Part shown: positions 49,162-57,502 of the stretch, one piece after another
How positions within the stretch are numbered: position 1 is the first letter of the stretch
Layout of the letters: each line of letters opens with the position of its first letter
Origin: Nitrosomonas sp.
GTDB lineage: Bacteria; Pseudomonadota; Gammaproteobacteria; Burkholderiales; Nitrosomonadaceae
DNA: 64,000 nucleotides
Assembly (NCBI GenBank): GCA_024281825.1
Contig: JAMWZY010000007.1
Span: 62,001-126,000 of the forward strand
Direction of reading: 5' to 3'
Program-made: the position numbers and the translations under genes
The notes under the pieces: model-generated
What the model was told of the DNA's origin: nothing
What the model saw: only the letters and a program-made list of their open reading frames with translations
Databases searched by the model: none

Positions 49162-49984
49162 GCAAAAACGCACAGTCTTCTATTTATCCGATCGCACGGG
49201 TATCACAGCGGAAACACTGGGGCACAGTTTGCTGACTCAGTTTGATGGCATTGAATGGGAAATCATTAATGTACCCTTTCTGGATGACCTGGAAAAAGCT
49301 CAAGTCGTGCTAGCGCAGATTAATCATGCAACCGAATGTGATGGTCATCGCCCTTTGGTATTTAGTACTTTATTGAAACCTGAAATTCTGGAAGTCATCA
49401 AGCGAACTAACTGTCGAGTATTTGATTTTTTTGAAACTTTTATCAACCCCATCGAACAAGAATTAAGCCAGCCTTTTGCTCGTATGGCCGGACGCTCGCA
49501 TGGATTGCAACATCATTTGTCGTATTTCAAGCGGATTGCTGCCATCAACTATGTATTGGCGCACGATGATGGGGTCAATCCCCAAAAATTTGCCGATGCG
49601 GATATTGTTTTAATTGGGATTTCGCGTTCTGGAAAAACCCCTACTTGCTTGTATTTGGGATTGCAATACGGTATTGCGGCTGCAAATTATCCACTAACCG
49701 AAGAAGATATGTCCATTTTGCAATTACCCGAAGTATTGGGAAATGTTAAAAGTAAAATATTTGGACTAACAATTAGTGCGGCACAATTGCACTTCATTCG
49801 CGAGGAACGTCGTCCAAACAGTCAATATTCGTCATTGGCACAGTGTCAGAAAGAAGTTTTATGGCAGGAATCCTTGTTTCAGCAATTCAATATTCCTTAT
49901 CTCGATACAACACGTATTTCAATCGAGGAAATCAGTGCCATAATACTCAATCGTTGTGGGTTGAAACGTCAGCTGTATGGTTAA
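49154..49984 (+). CDS. ppsR: PEP synthase regulatory protein (kinase/pyrophosphorylase)
   Basis: A 276-residue DUF299 protein. The P-loop is GISRSGKTPTCLYL near residue 155, and the N-terminal YLSDRTGITAETLGHSLL is typical. Such proteins inactivate PEP synthase by ADP-dependent phosphorylation of a Thr next to the catalytic His and reactivate it by phosphorolysis. The overlap with ppsA (ATGACTAA) couples their translation. Confidence 0.95.
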   Translation: MTKQKRTVFYLSDRTGITAETLGHSLLTQFDGIEWEIINVPFLDDLEKAQVVLAQINHATECDGHRPLVFSTLLKPEILEVIKRTNCRVFDFFETFINPIEQELSQPFARMAGRSHGLQHHLSYFKRIAAINYVLAHDDGVNPQKFADADIVLIGISRSGKTPTCLYLGLQYGIAAANYPLTEEDMSILQLPEVLGNVKSKIFGLTISAAQLHFIREERRPNSQYSSLAQCQKEVLWQESLFQQFNIPYLDTTRISIEEISAIILNRCGLKRQLYG

Positions 49985-50463
49985 AAGTAGCTGCCAACAC
50001 CACCAGAAATTCCTATTTTAATCGCATAGTAAGAAATCTCCGGTACTGCAGAAAAATAACCATCATCTATTCGGGTTGATGTACCAGTTTGTGTAGATTC
50101 CGAAATATCGCCAAAAAATGACCTATGCCACTTAAAGATTGGAAGCCTGCGTTAAGCAGGTTTACTATTCAATTTAATAAAAGAATACTTCGGTATTAAT
50201 TAATTGCCATTTACACAAAATCTAGGACACCCTCAAATCAGGGTTAGCAGTATAAAATGCATCCTATCGTAAAATAACTGTCATGAGCGAATAAAGCTCA
50301 AACTGAACAAATTGAAGTCTGGTAGACTATAATCACAGTTTACAACACAGCCAGCTTCTGAGAGGCGATTTAGATCGAAAAACCTCGCACACCTGTCTTG
50401 ACTTGTATCAAAGACGGGTTATTGCATGGGGAGCATAATAAATCGAGTGATATGGAGAATCCC
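49985..50463. other. intergenic region before the DksA-type gene
   Basis: About 480 AT-rich bases. No gene or strong hairpin is evident. GGAGAATCCC precedes the ATG at 50464. The change from AT-rich spacer to GC-rich coding sequence is abrupt. Confidence 0.4.
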
Positions 50464-50841
50464 ATGACCAAATACCTCACCGAACCTTTCAAGAAACAAC
50501 TGTTGGAACAGCGCGCCAGTCTGTCGGAACAGCTGGCTAACTTACGTGGCGGTAACATCGGTCGTGCCGAAGCATCGGTCGAGCGCTTCCAGCATACCGA
50601 AGATCCCCGAGCTCAGGTCGATATCGAACGTGATCTAGAATTTGCGCTGGACGCACGTGAAAGTGCTGAACTGGAGGCTGTCGATGCCGCGCTCAAACGC
50701 ATCGAGAATGGTGTGTACGGCATCTGTATCGATTGCAAAGCAGAGATCCCCGCACAGCGCCTGCATGCCGCGCCCGAAACGCTGCGTTGCATAATCTGCC
50801 AGAGTAAGTTCGAACTCCGGCACAAGTCACTCGGCGCCTGA
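50464..50841 (+). CDS. DksA/TraR C4-type zinc finger protein
   Basis: About 125 residues from ATG 50464 (upstream in-frame starts have no ribosome site). A coiled-coil N-terminal half (FKKQLLEQRASLSEQLANLR and on) leads to a C4 zinc finger, YGICIDCKAEIPAQRL ... LRCIICQ. DksA-like proteins enter the RNA polymerase secondary channel and modulate stress transcription with ppGpp. Acidic tip residues are hard to place, so it may be a TraR/YbiI-type relative rather than DksA itself. Base composition is clearly GC-richer than the flanks and matches the next gene, 40 bases on, suggesting they arrived together. Confidence 0.88.
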   Translation: MTKYLTEPFKKQLLEQRASLSEQLANLRGGNIGRAEASVERFQHTEDPRAQVDIERDLEFALDARESAELEAVDAALKRIENGVYGICIDCKAEIPAQRLHAAPETLRCIICQSKFELRHKSLGA

Positions 50842-50881
50842 GCTTTAGTCTATCTTACCCAACTCTTTACAAGGAGAAACC

Positions 50882-51322
50882 ATGTCCACTTTCCACGCCA
50901 TCGTCTGGCTCGACCGCTCCGAGGCTCACGTCATCATGTTCGACCGCGAGCACGTTGAAACGCAGAAAATTAAATCACGCAGCCACCACAAGGCCACTGG
51001 CGGTCATGTCGGTTCGCACCAGGGCATGCATGGCCGCGGCGACAGCGCTAGCAGCCGCCATTCGGCGCAGGGTGGCCACGCCACTTCAGAAGAGAACTTC
51101 TACCGCGTAGTCGCCGAGGCTCTCCAAGGCGTGCATGAAATCCTAGTCACCGGCCCGGCTCAAGCCAAGGACGAGTTCCGTGTCCACTGCCAACGCCATA
51201 ATAAGGACATCGACAAGGCCATCGTCGGCGTGGTGAGTTCGGATCACCCGAGCGACGGTCAGCTAGTGGCCATGGCCAAGCAATACTTTCTCAAGCACGA
51301 CAAGATGCAGAACCAAACTTAA
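50882..51322 (+). CDS. 'translational machinery protein' family, function unknown
   Basis: A 146-residue cytoplasmic protein. It begins FHAIVWLDRSEAHVIMFDRE, has a His/Gly/Ser-rich linker (about residues 35-70), then EILVTGPAQAKDEFRVHCQ and VVSSDHPSDGQLVAMAKQYF. This resembles a family commonly labelled translational machinery protein, with a fold related to bacterial release-factor-like or host-attachment proteins; its role has not been shown to my knowledge. GC-richer than the surroundings, like the DksA-type gene 40 bases upstream, with a good AAGGAG site. Probably one operon acquired by transfer. Confidence 0.7.
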   Translation: MSTFHAIVWLDRSEAHVIMFDREHVETQKIKSRSHHKATGGHVGSHQGMHGRGDSASSRHSAQGGHATSEENFYRVVAEALQGVHEILVTGPAQAKDEFRVHCQRHNKDIDKAIVGVVSSDHPSDGQLVAMAKQYFLKHDKMQNQT

Positions 51323-51675
51323 AAGGTTTGACACTTCTCTGGGGGTATATATTAACTGTCTCAGACAGAAAAAGCATCGACAGACCTTGAGCTGATTGAT
51401 CATACTATCATCTAGACATGCTGTATGAATATTATCTACTTCTATAGGCAATCAAAAACACCGTAAATCTTTTGAGAAAAGCCACAAGTGGCGATTCTTC
51501 GAAAGACACATCCATTGAGATGGTGGCAATAAAGGTGATCTCGGTTCAACATGAGTTCCAAAAAAATAGAACTCTGGTACGGTTATAGATTTAAATTAGA
51601 AAATATCGATAGATGCGAAATCCAACCGATCATTACATTTAGAAGATACAGCAGAAGGCTCAGTAGCGACAGATT

Positions 51676-51819
51676 TGCTTGACGATAAAGTAAGCACACT
51701 AGCTATTTTGGCGATGCAATAAAAGATATAAGATTCCTTTCTATAAGATAGGAAAAAAGATTTACTACGATATCAATGATATAAATGGTTTCGTAGAATC
51801 AATGAAGATTTACTCTTAA
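51676..51819 (+). pseudogene. relic of an excisionase-like helix-turn-helix protein
   Basis: The frame at 51724-51819 encodes RYKIPFYKIGKKIYYDINDI and NGFVESMKIYS, the C-terminal half of an HTH_17/excisionase-type domain (normally ...G.IP..KIGRR..Y...DLD.F...). The preceding helix (LLDDKVSTLAI) lies in another frame, so the gene is broken. Such small proteins accompany phage-type integrases; none is left here. Confidence 0.45.
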
Positions 51820-51884
51820 AGTTACCCCGACGTTACCCTGAAAGAAAAAAGCACTCTTGATGTTATCGCAAGTGCTTGAATATT

Positions 51885-51929
51885 TGGTGGGTCTGGTAGG
51901 ACTTGAACCTACGACCAAGGGATTATGAG
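51885..51929 (-). other. 3' tRNA(CAU) fragment, probable att site
   Basis: On the minus strand this reads as the 3' 45 nt of a tRNA: anticodon loop CTCATAA, variable region, a T-arm TAGGTTCAAGTCCTA, 3' acceptor strand and CCA. The anticodon would be CAU (Met or lysidine-type Ile). The 5' half is absent: sequence beyond 51929 cannot form the anticodon, D or acceptor stems. Such fragments are left where integrases recombine into tRNA genes. Confidence 0.75.
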
Positions 51930-52161
51930 ACGCAGCCATTGAATATGCAATTAATATAATCAATCGCTTACAATGCTTGCCAAGCACAAAACCAGTGTCA
52001 AACAGCCTCAAATGATGGTATTTCTGCCGCAGTTTGGCACAAATTTGACACAGTCATTTCTTAGCAATGATTGTTTCAATATCTGTTTGCTGTTTCAATT
52101 TGCAAATCATACTTATCTATGCCAAGATTAAACATGATTACTTCTGATTAAGGAATAAGAA

Positions 52162-52410
52162 ATGGCAAGCGAAACAGGACGCATGAGTGTATCAGTGGCA
52201 CCAGAAAAACAAGAAAAGCTGGATGCAATTGCGCACAGTCTGGATCGTTCCAGAAACTGGTTAGTTAATCAGGCTATTGATCACTATCTGGAAATTTACG
52301 ATTGGCAAACAAAAAAAATTCAAGAACGTCTGGATATTGCTTCAGGGAAAAATGCAAAATTTCATTCAAGCGATGATGTTGATGCCATGATAGATAAATT
52401 CAAAGCATGA
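52162..52410 (+). CDS. ribbon-helix-helix antitoxin
   Basis: An 82-residue CopG/RHH-type protein. The N-terminal strand and helices (MSVSVAPEKQEKLDAIAHSL, then RSRNWLVNQAIDHYL) bind DNA; the charged C-terminal tail (about residues 48-82) would wrap the toxin. Its stop overlaps the start of the toxin gene (ATGA), the usual coupling in type II systems. It should repress its own promoter. Confidence 0.88.
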   Translation: MASETGRMSVSVAPEKQEKLDAIAHSLDRSRNWLVNQAIDHYLEIYDWQTKKIQERLDIASGKNAKFHSSDDVDAMIDKFKA

Positions 52411-52706
52411 GCGCTGTTGTATGGCTCGATGAAGCACTAGAAGATTTAAAATCAATTGGCGATTATATTGCACAAGAGAACGCCAATGCTGCTTATAATG
52501 TTTTAATTAGAATAAAAGCTACTGCCAATAATCTATCACTCCACCCCGAAATTGGTCGCCCAGGCCGTGTGTTTGGTACGCGTGAAATAGTGATGAGCGA
52601 TCTTCCATACATTCTTGCCTATCAAATAACCGACAGAGATATTCGCATATTAGCTGTCATGCATACATCCAGAAAATGGCCTGAAAATTTCAATCGATTA
52701 CGCTAG
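52407..52706 (+). CDS. RelE/ParE-family toxin
   Basis: A 99-residue toxin of the RelE/ParE superfamily: VVWLDEALEDLKSIGDYIAQ, the LHPEIGRPGRV loop, REIVMSDLPYILAYQ and a C-terminal RILAVMHTSRKWP. These features are closest to ParE-type toxins, which act on gyrase, but RelE-type RNase action cannot be excluded. Paired with the RHH antitoxin just upstream. Such pairs are common on genomic islands. Confidence 0.88.
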   Translation: MSAVVWLDEALEDLKSIGDYIAQENANAAYNVLIRIKATANNLSLHPEIGRPGRVFGTREIVMSDLPYILAYQITDRDIRILAVMHTSRKWPENFNRLR

Positions 52707-53127
52707 TGGTTATGCTTACAACAACTTTGGCACTTCGATATCGTAAAAATAGCGAACATCCATTCCATTACAACATGAAAGACCTCTATTACAGCTCGTC
52801 ATGCCATACTGCAAATGATTCAAATTGGAGTAGTGTGTCCATTGACATCAAAATGACACTGCATTAATAACCTTTTTATCCTTTAAAAAAGATCCAGAAT
52901 TAACGCTATTTGTTGTCGATTAAACACAAATTTTGTGAATTTCTGATCGCTTTATAGCGTGATGGATTAACCATTGAGCTCGAAAATTCGGCGAACAAAG
53001 TGTATAGAAAACCCCGATGATTAAACCGTTGGGGCGTCAGGTCACATTGCGAGATGATCCGCCATTCCATAATCACGCGTCTGATATTCAGTTGACTCTA
53101 CTGTGAAAGTTAACGAGACAGTAGTGG
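52707..53127. other. intergenic region after the toxin gene
   Basis: About 420 bases with no ORF I can support. A loose palindrome GTGTCCATT ... AATGACAC near 52836-52860 is the only structure seen; it might be an IS end but there is no transposase with it. Confidence 0.35.
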
Positions 53128-53394
53128 TTATTTCTTAACATATCCTAAATGCTTATGACGACTACATCCGCACCCAGGCACGTGTAGGTGATTTACCGGA
53201 TCGGTTTTTGGTTGAAGTGAACGTATTGCCAGATCACGGCCACGCGCCATGTTGCCATGCGCCGCAGGAGCAGAAAGAATAACCTTTTCTGTCGTACTCC
53301 CGCATACCGGGCAATCTGGATTGGTCGCATTGATTGAATGGCGTGTCTCGAATTGTAGTTTGCACTGTGTGCACAAGTAATCATAAGTTGGCAT
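53128..53394 (-). CDS. FmdB-type zinc ribbon protein
   Basis: An 88-residue protein with an N-terminal FmdB zinc ribbon (YDYLCTQCKLQFETRHSI, then DCPVCGSTTEKV, giving two CxxC pairs). The C-terminal part has an unusual second Cys/His patch (VPGCGCSRHKHLG). FmdB-type proteins are small putative regulators of unknown action. It lies 99 bases downstream of the carbonic anhydrase gene on the same strand and may share its transcript. Confidence 0.85.
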   Translation of the reverse strand: MPTYDYLCTQCKLQFETRHSINATNPDCPVCGSTTEKVILSAPAAHGNMARGRDLAIRSLQPKTDPVNHLHVPGCGCSRHKHLGYVKK

Positions 53395-53493
53395 TTAGAA
53401 TCCCTATCCATTAATCAAGGCATTTCTCAGAAATGTTATGACGCGACCACTTGGCACAACAAGTGATCACGTTTCCAGGTTTTTCTCTTGAAC

Positions 53494-54147
53494 TTAGCTC
53501 CAACGAGGTGGTTGCTTCACTTTGACACCGAATTGAGCGGAGGTGACATCGGTTCTGGCCCGTTTTTCAGGGTCTCGGGTTGGCGCTCTCAGCCGGCGCG
53601 TCTCGACCTCCCAGATCCAGCCGCTGATGGCTACGTCCTTGGGAATGAGAGGATGATTTTTGAATGTCTCGATGGTCTTCAAGCAGGTTTCGTCCACGTC
53701 ATCCATCATTCCGATCCACTTGGCGAACGCACCTTTCTCCAGCTTCTGCTCCGGCAGGGTCGGGTCCAGCGCGATATTGTCCGGATCGATCCCCTTGTCG
53801 CGAAAAGCCTGTTCCAAATCGGCTGCATTCGCCGACAGCATGCCGCACTGCGTATGTTGCACGATGACGATTTCCCTAGTACCAAAGAAATTACAAGTCA
53901 GCATCGCTGAACGGATTGCATCATCGGTGACAATTCCACCGGCATTGCGGAAACAGTGCGCATCGCCATGTCCGGCCGGTGTGTCTACGTGAATGCCGAG
54001 CGCTTCATCTACCGGCAGACGTTCGTCCATGCAGGCAAGTACCCATAATCTCAGGTTGTTATGTCCAGCCGGCCCATGGCGGCGACGCTGTGCCCAGTGG
54101 TCATATGCGGCAACGCGTGTGTTTAGTTCATCTTTGAGAGTTTTCAA
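53494..54147 (-). CDS. beta-class carbonic anhydrase
   Basis: A 217-residue beta-carbonic anhydrase-like enzyme. Zinc ligands and the Asp-Arg dyad are in LACMDERLPV (Cys, Asp, Arg) and VQHTQCGML (His, Cys), with CFRNAGGIVTDDAIRS between. It interconverts CO2 and bicarbonate; this short clade also includes carbonyl sulfide and CS2 hydrolases, so the substrate is not certain. The start is TTG at 54147 with GAGGAG eight bases before it. The gene is GC-richer than its neighbours, a sign of transfer. It carries no signal peptide. Confidence 0.85.
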   Translation of the reverse strand: MKTLKDELNTRVAAYDHWAQRRRHGPAGHNNLRLWVLACMDERLPVDEALGIHVDTPAGHGDAHCFRNAGGIVTDDAIRSAMLTCNFFGTREIVIVQHTQCGMLSANAADLEQAFRDKGIDPDNIALDPTLPEQKLEKGAFAKWIGMMDDVDETCLKTIETFKNHPLIPKDVAISGWIWEVETRRLRAPTRDPEKRARTDVTSAQFGVKVKQPPRWS

Positions 54148-54239
54148 TGTTAAGTCTCCTCGGTAATAGGTTGCAATTTTAAAATTACTTTAAGTGATCT
54201 ATCTTTTCGATAGACCCTAAAGGGATTCATAATGGATAT

Positions 54240-54386
54240 TTAACAGGCCGTTGAAAAACTATCTGTGTTGCCGTTACGATTTTAAAAAAATGGGTTCAAA
54301 ACGCTCATTGATTAAGCATAAACTGCGATTCACCTGTTCTTGCCTTGTATCGGCAGCCTCGAAAAAGTTTTTCAACGGCCTGTTAA
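54240..54386. mobile_element. MITE-like palindromic element
   Basis: TTAACAGGCCGTTGAAAAACT and its exact inverse form 21-bp terminal repeats (54240-54260 and 54366-54386) around 105 bases of non-coding sequence. Ends of the kind TTTTTCAACxGxCTGTT are familiar from IS1182- and IS5-like elements, so this is probably a non-autonomous derivative. I cannot tell its target repeat because the ends are themselves palindromic with the flanks. Confidence 0.7.
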
Positions 54387-54494
54387 CCCGCACACCTGGT
54401 AATTGTTAGATGCAATAAAATTACATGCAAATACCATGCCACTGAGGATCAATAATTTTTATTATTAATTACAATAGGTTATTTATGAGCTGTT

Positions 54495-54510
54495 GCTACA
54501 TTAGTGTAGC
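54495..54510. promoter_or_regulatory. palindrome upstream of the sigma-54 activator gene
   Basis: GCTACA, TTAG, TGTAGC is a perfect 6-bp inverted repeat 47 bases before the activator ATG, followed by TGAAG...CTTCA at about 54534-54538. Either could be an operator, perhaps for autoregulation. The remaining 54148-54239 and 54387-54494 gaps hold nothing I recognise. Confidence 0.3.
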
Positions 54511-54556
54511 TGTGCTTCAATTGATGAAGTTTCACTTCACAAATCATCCATAAACT

Positions 54557-56119
54557 ATGAACAAGAATCCTCTTGCTGAATTAACACCGGTTTTTTTTCT
54601 GCAAACCTTTATTCTTGAGCTGATGCATGCCAGTGAACAACAGGGGCAAAAGCATTGCGAGCAGTTGATTGAACATATCGCCAAAACCGCCGGATGCTTT
54701 TTTGAAGAAACTTACCGGGAGAATACCAATAAAAGTGAGCAGCTCGATAGTGAAAGCTATACCGAACTCATACTCGGCATCAAAAACAATATCGGCGGTA
54801 AATTTTCACTTGTTTCCAGTAATCCGGACTGCATAACGGTTACCAATTCACGTTGTCCTTTCGGCGAGCAAGTCACCAGCTTCCCTGAATTATGCCGGAT
54901 GACTTCCAGCGTATTCGGGGGGATCGCAGCCAGAAACTTCGGTTATGCCAAGGTTGAAATCAAAAAAAGCATAGCCCGTCAGGATGGCCAATGTGATGTA
55001 TGTATTTATACCAATCCGCATGCAGCAAAAGGGCACGCCGGAATGGAATATACTGACACGACACCGGTTAAGGAGATTAATGATATCAATGAATTACAGT
55101 GCCGAATTGAAACAAGCATGCAACGGCTTTGGCATAAACAAAGCAGGCAAGCATCAAAGAAACATCAATCTCCTGCAATCATAGCAAAATCACCAGTGAT
55201 GCAGAAAATACTGCAATCGATCGAGGTTGTTGCGCCTACAGTGGCAACAGTGCTAATCCAGGGGCAAACAGGTGTGGGTAAAGAGTTGATAGCACGTGCC
55301 ATACATGCGATGAGCGAGCGTTATCATAAACCGTTCATCGCTATTAACTGCGGTGCAATCCCGGAAAGTCTGATTGAAAGTGCCTTGTTTGGGCATGAAA
55401 AAGGTGCTTTTACCGGAGCCATAGAAGTACACCAAGGCTACTTTGAGCGAGCCGAAGGCGGTACTCTGTTTTTGGATGAAATCGACTCATTGTCGCCAGC
55501 AGCACAAACTCGATTGCTTCGTGTAATCCAGGAAGGGGAACTGGAAAGAGTTGGCGGCAAACAAACATTGGCGATTGATGTAAGGATCATCTCTGCAACG
55601 AATCAAAATCTGGAGAGTCTCGTAAAAGAGGATTTGTTTCGCAATGACCTGTACTATCGCATCAACGTAGTCCGCTTAAACATCCCTCCTTTGGTCGAAC
55701 GGTCGGAAGATTTACCTTACCTGGTGCAATTGATCATTCAGCGATTGAACAAGCGTTATAACAAAGAGGTTGAATCAGTAAGCCGTGAAGTCATGCGGAA
55801 AATCCGCGCCTACCATTGGCCAGGTAACGTCCGCGAGCTGGAAAACATTCTTGAGCGCAGTATCCTGTTTGCCAGTGGCAAAGAAATGACCGAACTGGAT
55901 TTAGAGCTTCCAGCTAAAACCAAAAGTGTTGTTGAATGGAAAAGCGTAAAAGAACATACTCTTGCCAAAATAGAGCAATCGTTCCTTGAGACAGCTTTGA
56001 AACAGCATCATGGAAATATAAAAAGAGTTTCTGAGAACATGGGAATTACTTCACGTGCTGTTTACGCCAAACTAAAAAAATACGAAATAAACTTGGCAGA
56101 ATTCCGTATTTTTGATTGA
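54557..56119 (+). CDS. sigma-54-dependent activator with MetOD1-type sensor
   Basis: A 520-residue enhancer-binding protein. The N-terminal ~165 residues look like a MetOD1-type (V4R-related) sensor, with a Cys-rich stretch TNSRCPFGEQVTSFPELC and GQCDVCIYTNP that may hold a ligand or metal. A linker leads to the AAA+ domain (about 210-445): Walker A GQTGVGKELIAR, intact sigma-54 loop GAFTGA, Walker B GGTLFLDEID. A Fis-type HTH closes it (about 480-515, HHGNIKRVSENMGITSRAVY). It should switch on a sigma-54 promoter in response to a small molecule. Nearby candidates are the DsrE and methyltransferase genes downstream. Confidence 0.88.
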   Translation: MNKNPLAELTPVFFLQTFILELMHASEQQGQKHCEQLIEHIAKTAGCFFEETYRENTNKSEQLDSESYTELILGIKNNIGGKFSLVSSNPDCITVTNSRCPFGEQVTSFPELCRMTSSVFGGIAARNFGYAKVEIKKSIARQDGQCDVCIYTNPHAAKGHAGMEYTDTTPVKEINDINELQCRIETSMQRLWHKQSRQASKKHQSPAIIAKSPVMQKILQSIEVVAPTVATVLIQGQTGVGKELIARAIHAMSERYHKPFIAINCGAIPESLIESALFGHEKGAFTGAIEVHQGYFERAEGGTLFLDEIDSLSPAAQTRLLRVIQEGELERVGGKQTLAIDVRIISATNQNLESLVKEDLFRNDLYYRINVVRLNIPPLVERSEDLPYLVQLIIQRLNKRYNKEVESVSREVMRKIRAYHWPGNVRELENILERSILFASGKEMTELDLELPAKTKSVVEWKSVKEHTLAKIEQSFLETALKQHHGNIKRVSENMGITSRAVYAKLKKYEINLAEFRIFD

Positions 56120-56486
56120 AGCCATCATATCAATCTCGAAGTGGCCACGCAAATTCGGACAGCCCGCTAAGTATTAGCTTTGCTCAACCTAAACCGTAGT
56201 GTACTGGGTCAAATTATTAGAAAGTCACAATGCGTCAAGACTGCAATAGAAGCAGAAGCAACGTTTTACAGCAGATCCATCCCATTAATCATTACAAATC
56301 TAAGTGCTGCCGATGCGGAGTATTAGTACCCATACCGAATTACGAGAAATTGGCACGCTAACCCTAATCCGATTAGCACGATTCCAATCTAAAAATTTAA
56401 CAAATTTCTACACAAGAATTCTATACTGCATACAGTTAGCTTCTTATCGAGGCTAACGAACAACTAATGGAATTGAAGGAAATTAA
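56120..56486. promoter_or_regulatory. promoter region of the DsrE gene with GCTAAC palindromes
   Basis: Two inverted repeats share the GCTAA core: 56357-56377 (GCTAA ... TTAGC) and 56435-56457 (GTTAGC, 11 bases, GCTAAC). TTGGCACG at 56350-56357 matches the -24 part of a sigma-54 promoter, but the expected TTGC at -12 is missing. These may be activator sites for the adjacent sigma-54 regulator; that is inference. AAGGA precedes the DsrE ATG. Confidence 0.35.
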
Positions 56487-56807
56487 ATGAAACTCGGAAT
56501 TATCATTTATTCGAATGACTCAGAAACTGTATGGAACGCCTTCCGACTTGGAATTTTCTCCCGCAAGCAGGGGGATACTGTTTCAGTGTTTTTACTCGGA
56601 AAAGGTGTGGAGGTAGAATCTCTTGATAGGGACAAGTTTGATATTACCGGCCAGATTCACAGTTTTTCGGATATAGGCGGTGCAATTTTAGCTTGCGGAA
56701 CCTGTCTTAAGCTTCGTGAGTCTGAAGAGTTAGGAATCTGTTCGATATCCACGATGCAGGATTTATATACGCTGATTCACGATTCAGATAAGGTATTGTG
56801 CTTTTAG
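56487..56807 (+). CDS. DsrE-family protein
   Basis: A 106-residue DsrE/DsrF-like protein (MKLGIIIYSNDSETVWNAFR, then GDTVSVFLLGKGVEVESLD). Three Cys are present: GGAILACGTCLKLRE and a later GICSISTMQDL, positions that could carry sulfur. Unrelated in detail to the DsrE at 29.5 kb. It lies right after the palindromic promoter region and 13 bases before the frameshifted methyltransferase, so the two form a likely operon, possibly under the sigma-54 activator. Confidence 0.82.
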   Translation: MKLGIIIYSNDSETVWNAFRLGIFSRKQGDTVSVFLLGKGVEVESLDRDKFDITGQIHSFSDIGGAILACGTCLKLRESEELGICSISTMQDLYTLIHDSDKVLCF

Positions 56808-56819
56808 AGAAATTACCCC

Positions 56820-57432
56820 ATGGATAATAAGCGGCATTGGGAACAGGTATACCACTAAGGCATCTGACTCAGTTAGTTGGTTTCAGGAACACGCTGACCA
56901 GTCTCTGCGATTAATCCATAATACAAGACTCGGTAAAGATGCGGCCATTATTGATGTGGGAGGGGGGACTTCCAGACTAGTAGATGACCTTGTGGCAGAA
57001 GGCTATACTGATTTGACAGTATTTGATCTGTCATCGACTGCGCTTGCTGTTGCAAGGCAGCGTTTGGGGAAACATGCGAATATTGTTCACTGGATAGAAG
57101 GCGATATTACCCGTGCAAAGTTTCCCATGAACCGATTCGACATTTGGCATGACCGTGCAGTGTTCCATTTTTTGACTGATCCGGCAGATCGCCATGCTTA
57201 TGTCGAGCGTGTCTTAAGTTCGGTTCGGCCAGGCGGCCATGTGATTGTTGCCACTTTTGCCGAAGATGGGCCAGAGAAATGTAGTGGTCTACCCGTGATG
57301 AGATACCAACCTGAAGCCCTACATGCGGTATTTGGAGATACTTTTCAGCTGGTCGAACATGAAAAAGAAGCACACCACACGCCATTTGGCACTGTTCAGC
57401 AGTTTGTTTATTGCTACTGCCGCAAGAGATAA
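56820..57432 (+). pseudogene. class I SAM methyltransferase, frameshifted near its start
   Basis: ATG 56820 opens MDNKRHWEQVYH and then hits TAA at 56856. One base into that stop another frame continues without gap: KASDSVSWFQEHADQSLRLI, IIDVGGGTSRLVDDL, then DIWHDRAVFHFLTDPADR and GGHVIVATFAEDGPEKC. Together they make a complete methyltransferase (SAM motif DVGGGTSRL, about 203 residues) with one frame break at about 56853-56857. A two-base loss or one-base gain explains it. An in-frame GTG at 56956 could yield only a truncated enzyme. A sequencing error cannot be excluded. Substrate unknown. Confidence 0.75.
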
Positions 57433-57502
57433 TAGCTAATTCTCCGAATATTTTTAAAACTGAATGTCTTTCCCGGATAGAAGCACAACTTGTTTATCCT
57501 AA

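Larger units (their letters stand above)
51323..52161. other. degraded region with excisionase relic and tRNA fragment
   Basis: About 840 bases without an intact gene. It holds a DNA-binding protein relic (51676-51819) and a 45-nt 3' tRNA fragment (51885-51929). The 51340-51670 part is AT-rich with no signal I can support. AAGGAATAAGAA precedes the antitoxin ATG. Confidence 0.5.

Noticed and set aside
51799-52011. 70-codon minus-strand frame over the tRNA fragment
   Set aside because: Half of it is tRNA sequence and the rest shows no motif or ribosome site.
52836-52860. GTGTCCATT ... AATGACAC as the end of an IS21-type element
   Set aside because: Imperfect, short, and no second end or transposase sequence nearby.
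56350-56366. Complete sigma-54 promoter before the DsrE gene
   Set aside because: TTGGCACG fits the -24 element but CCCT stands where TTGC is needed at -12.
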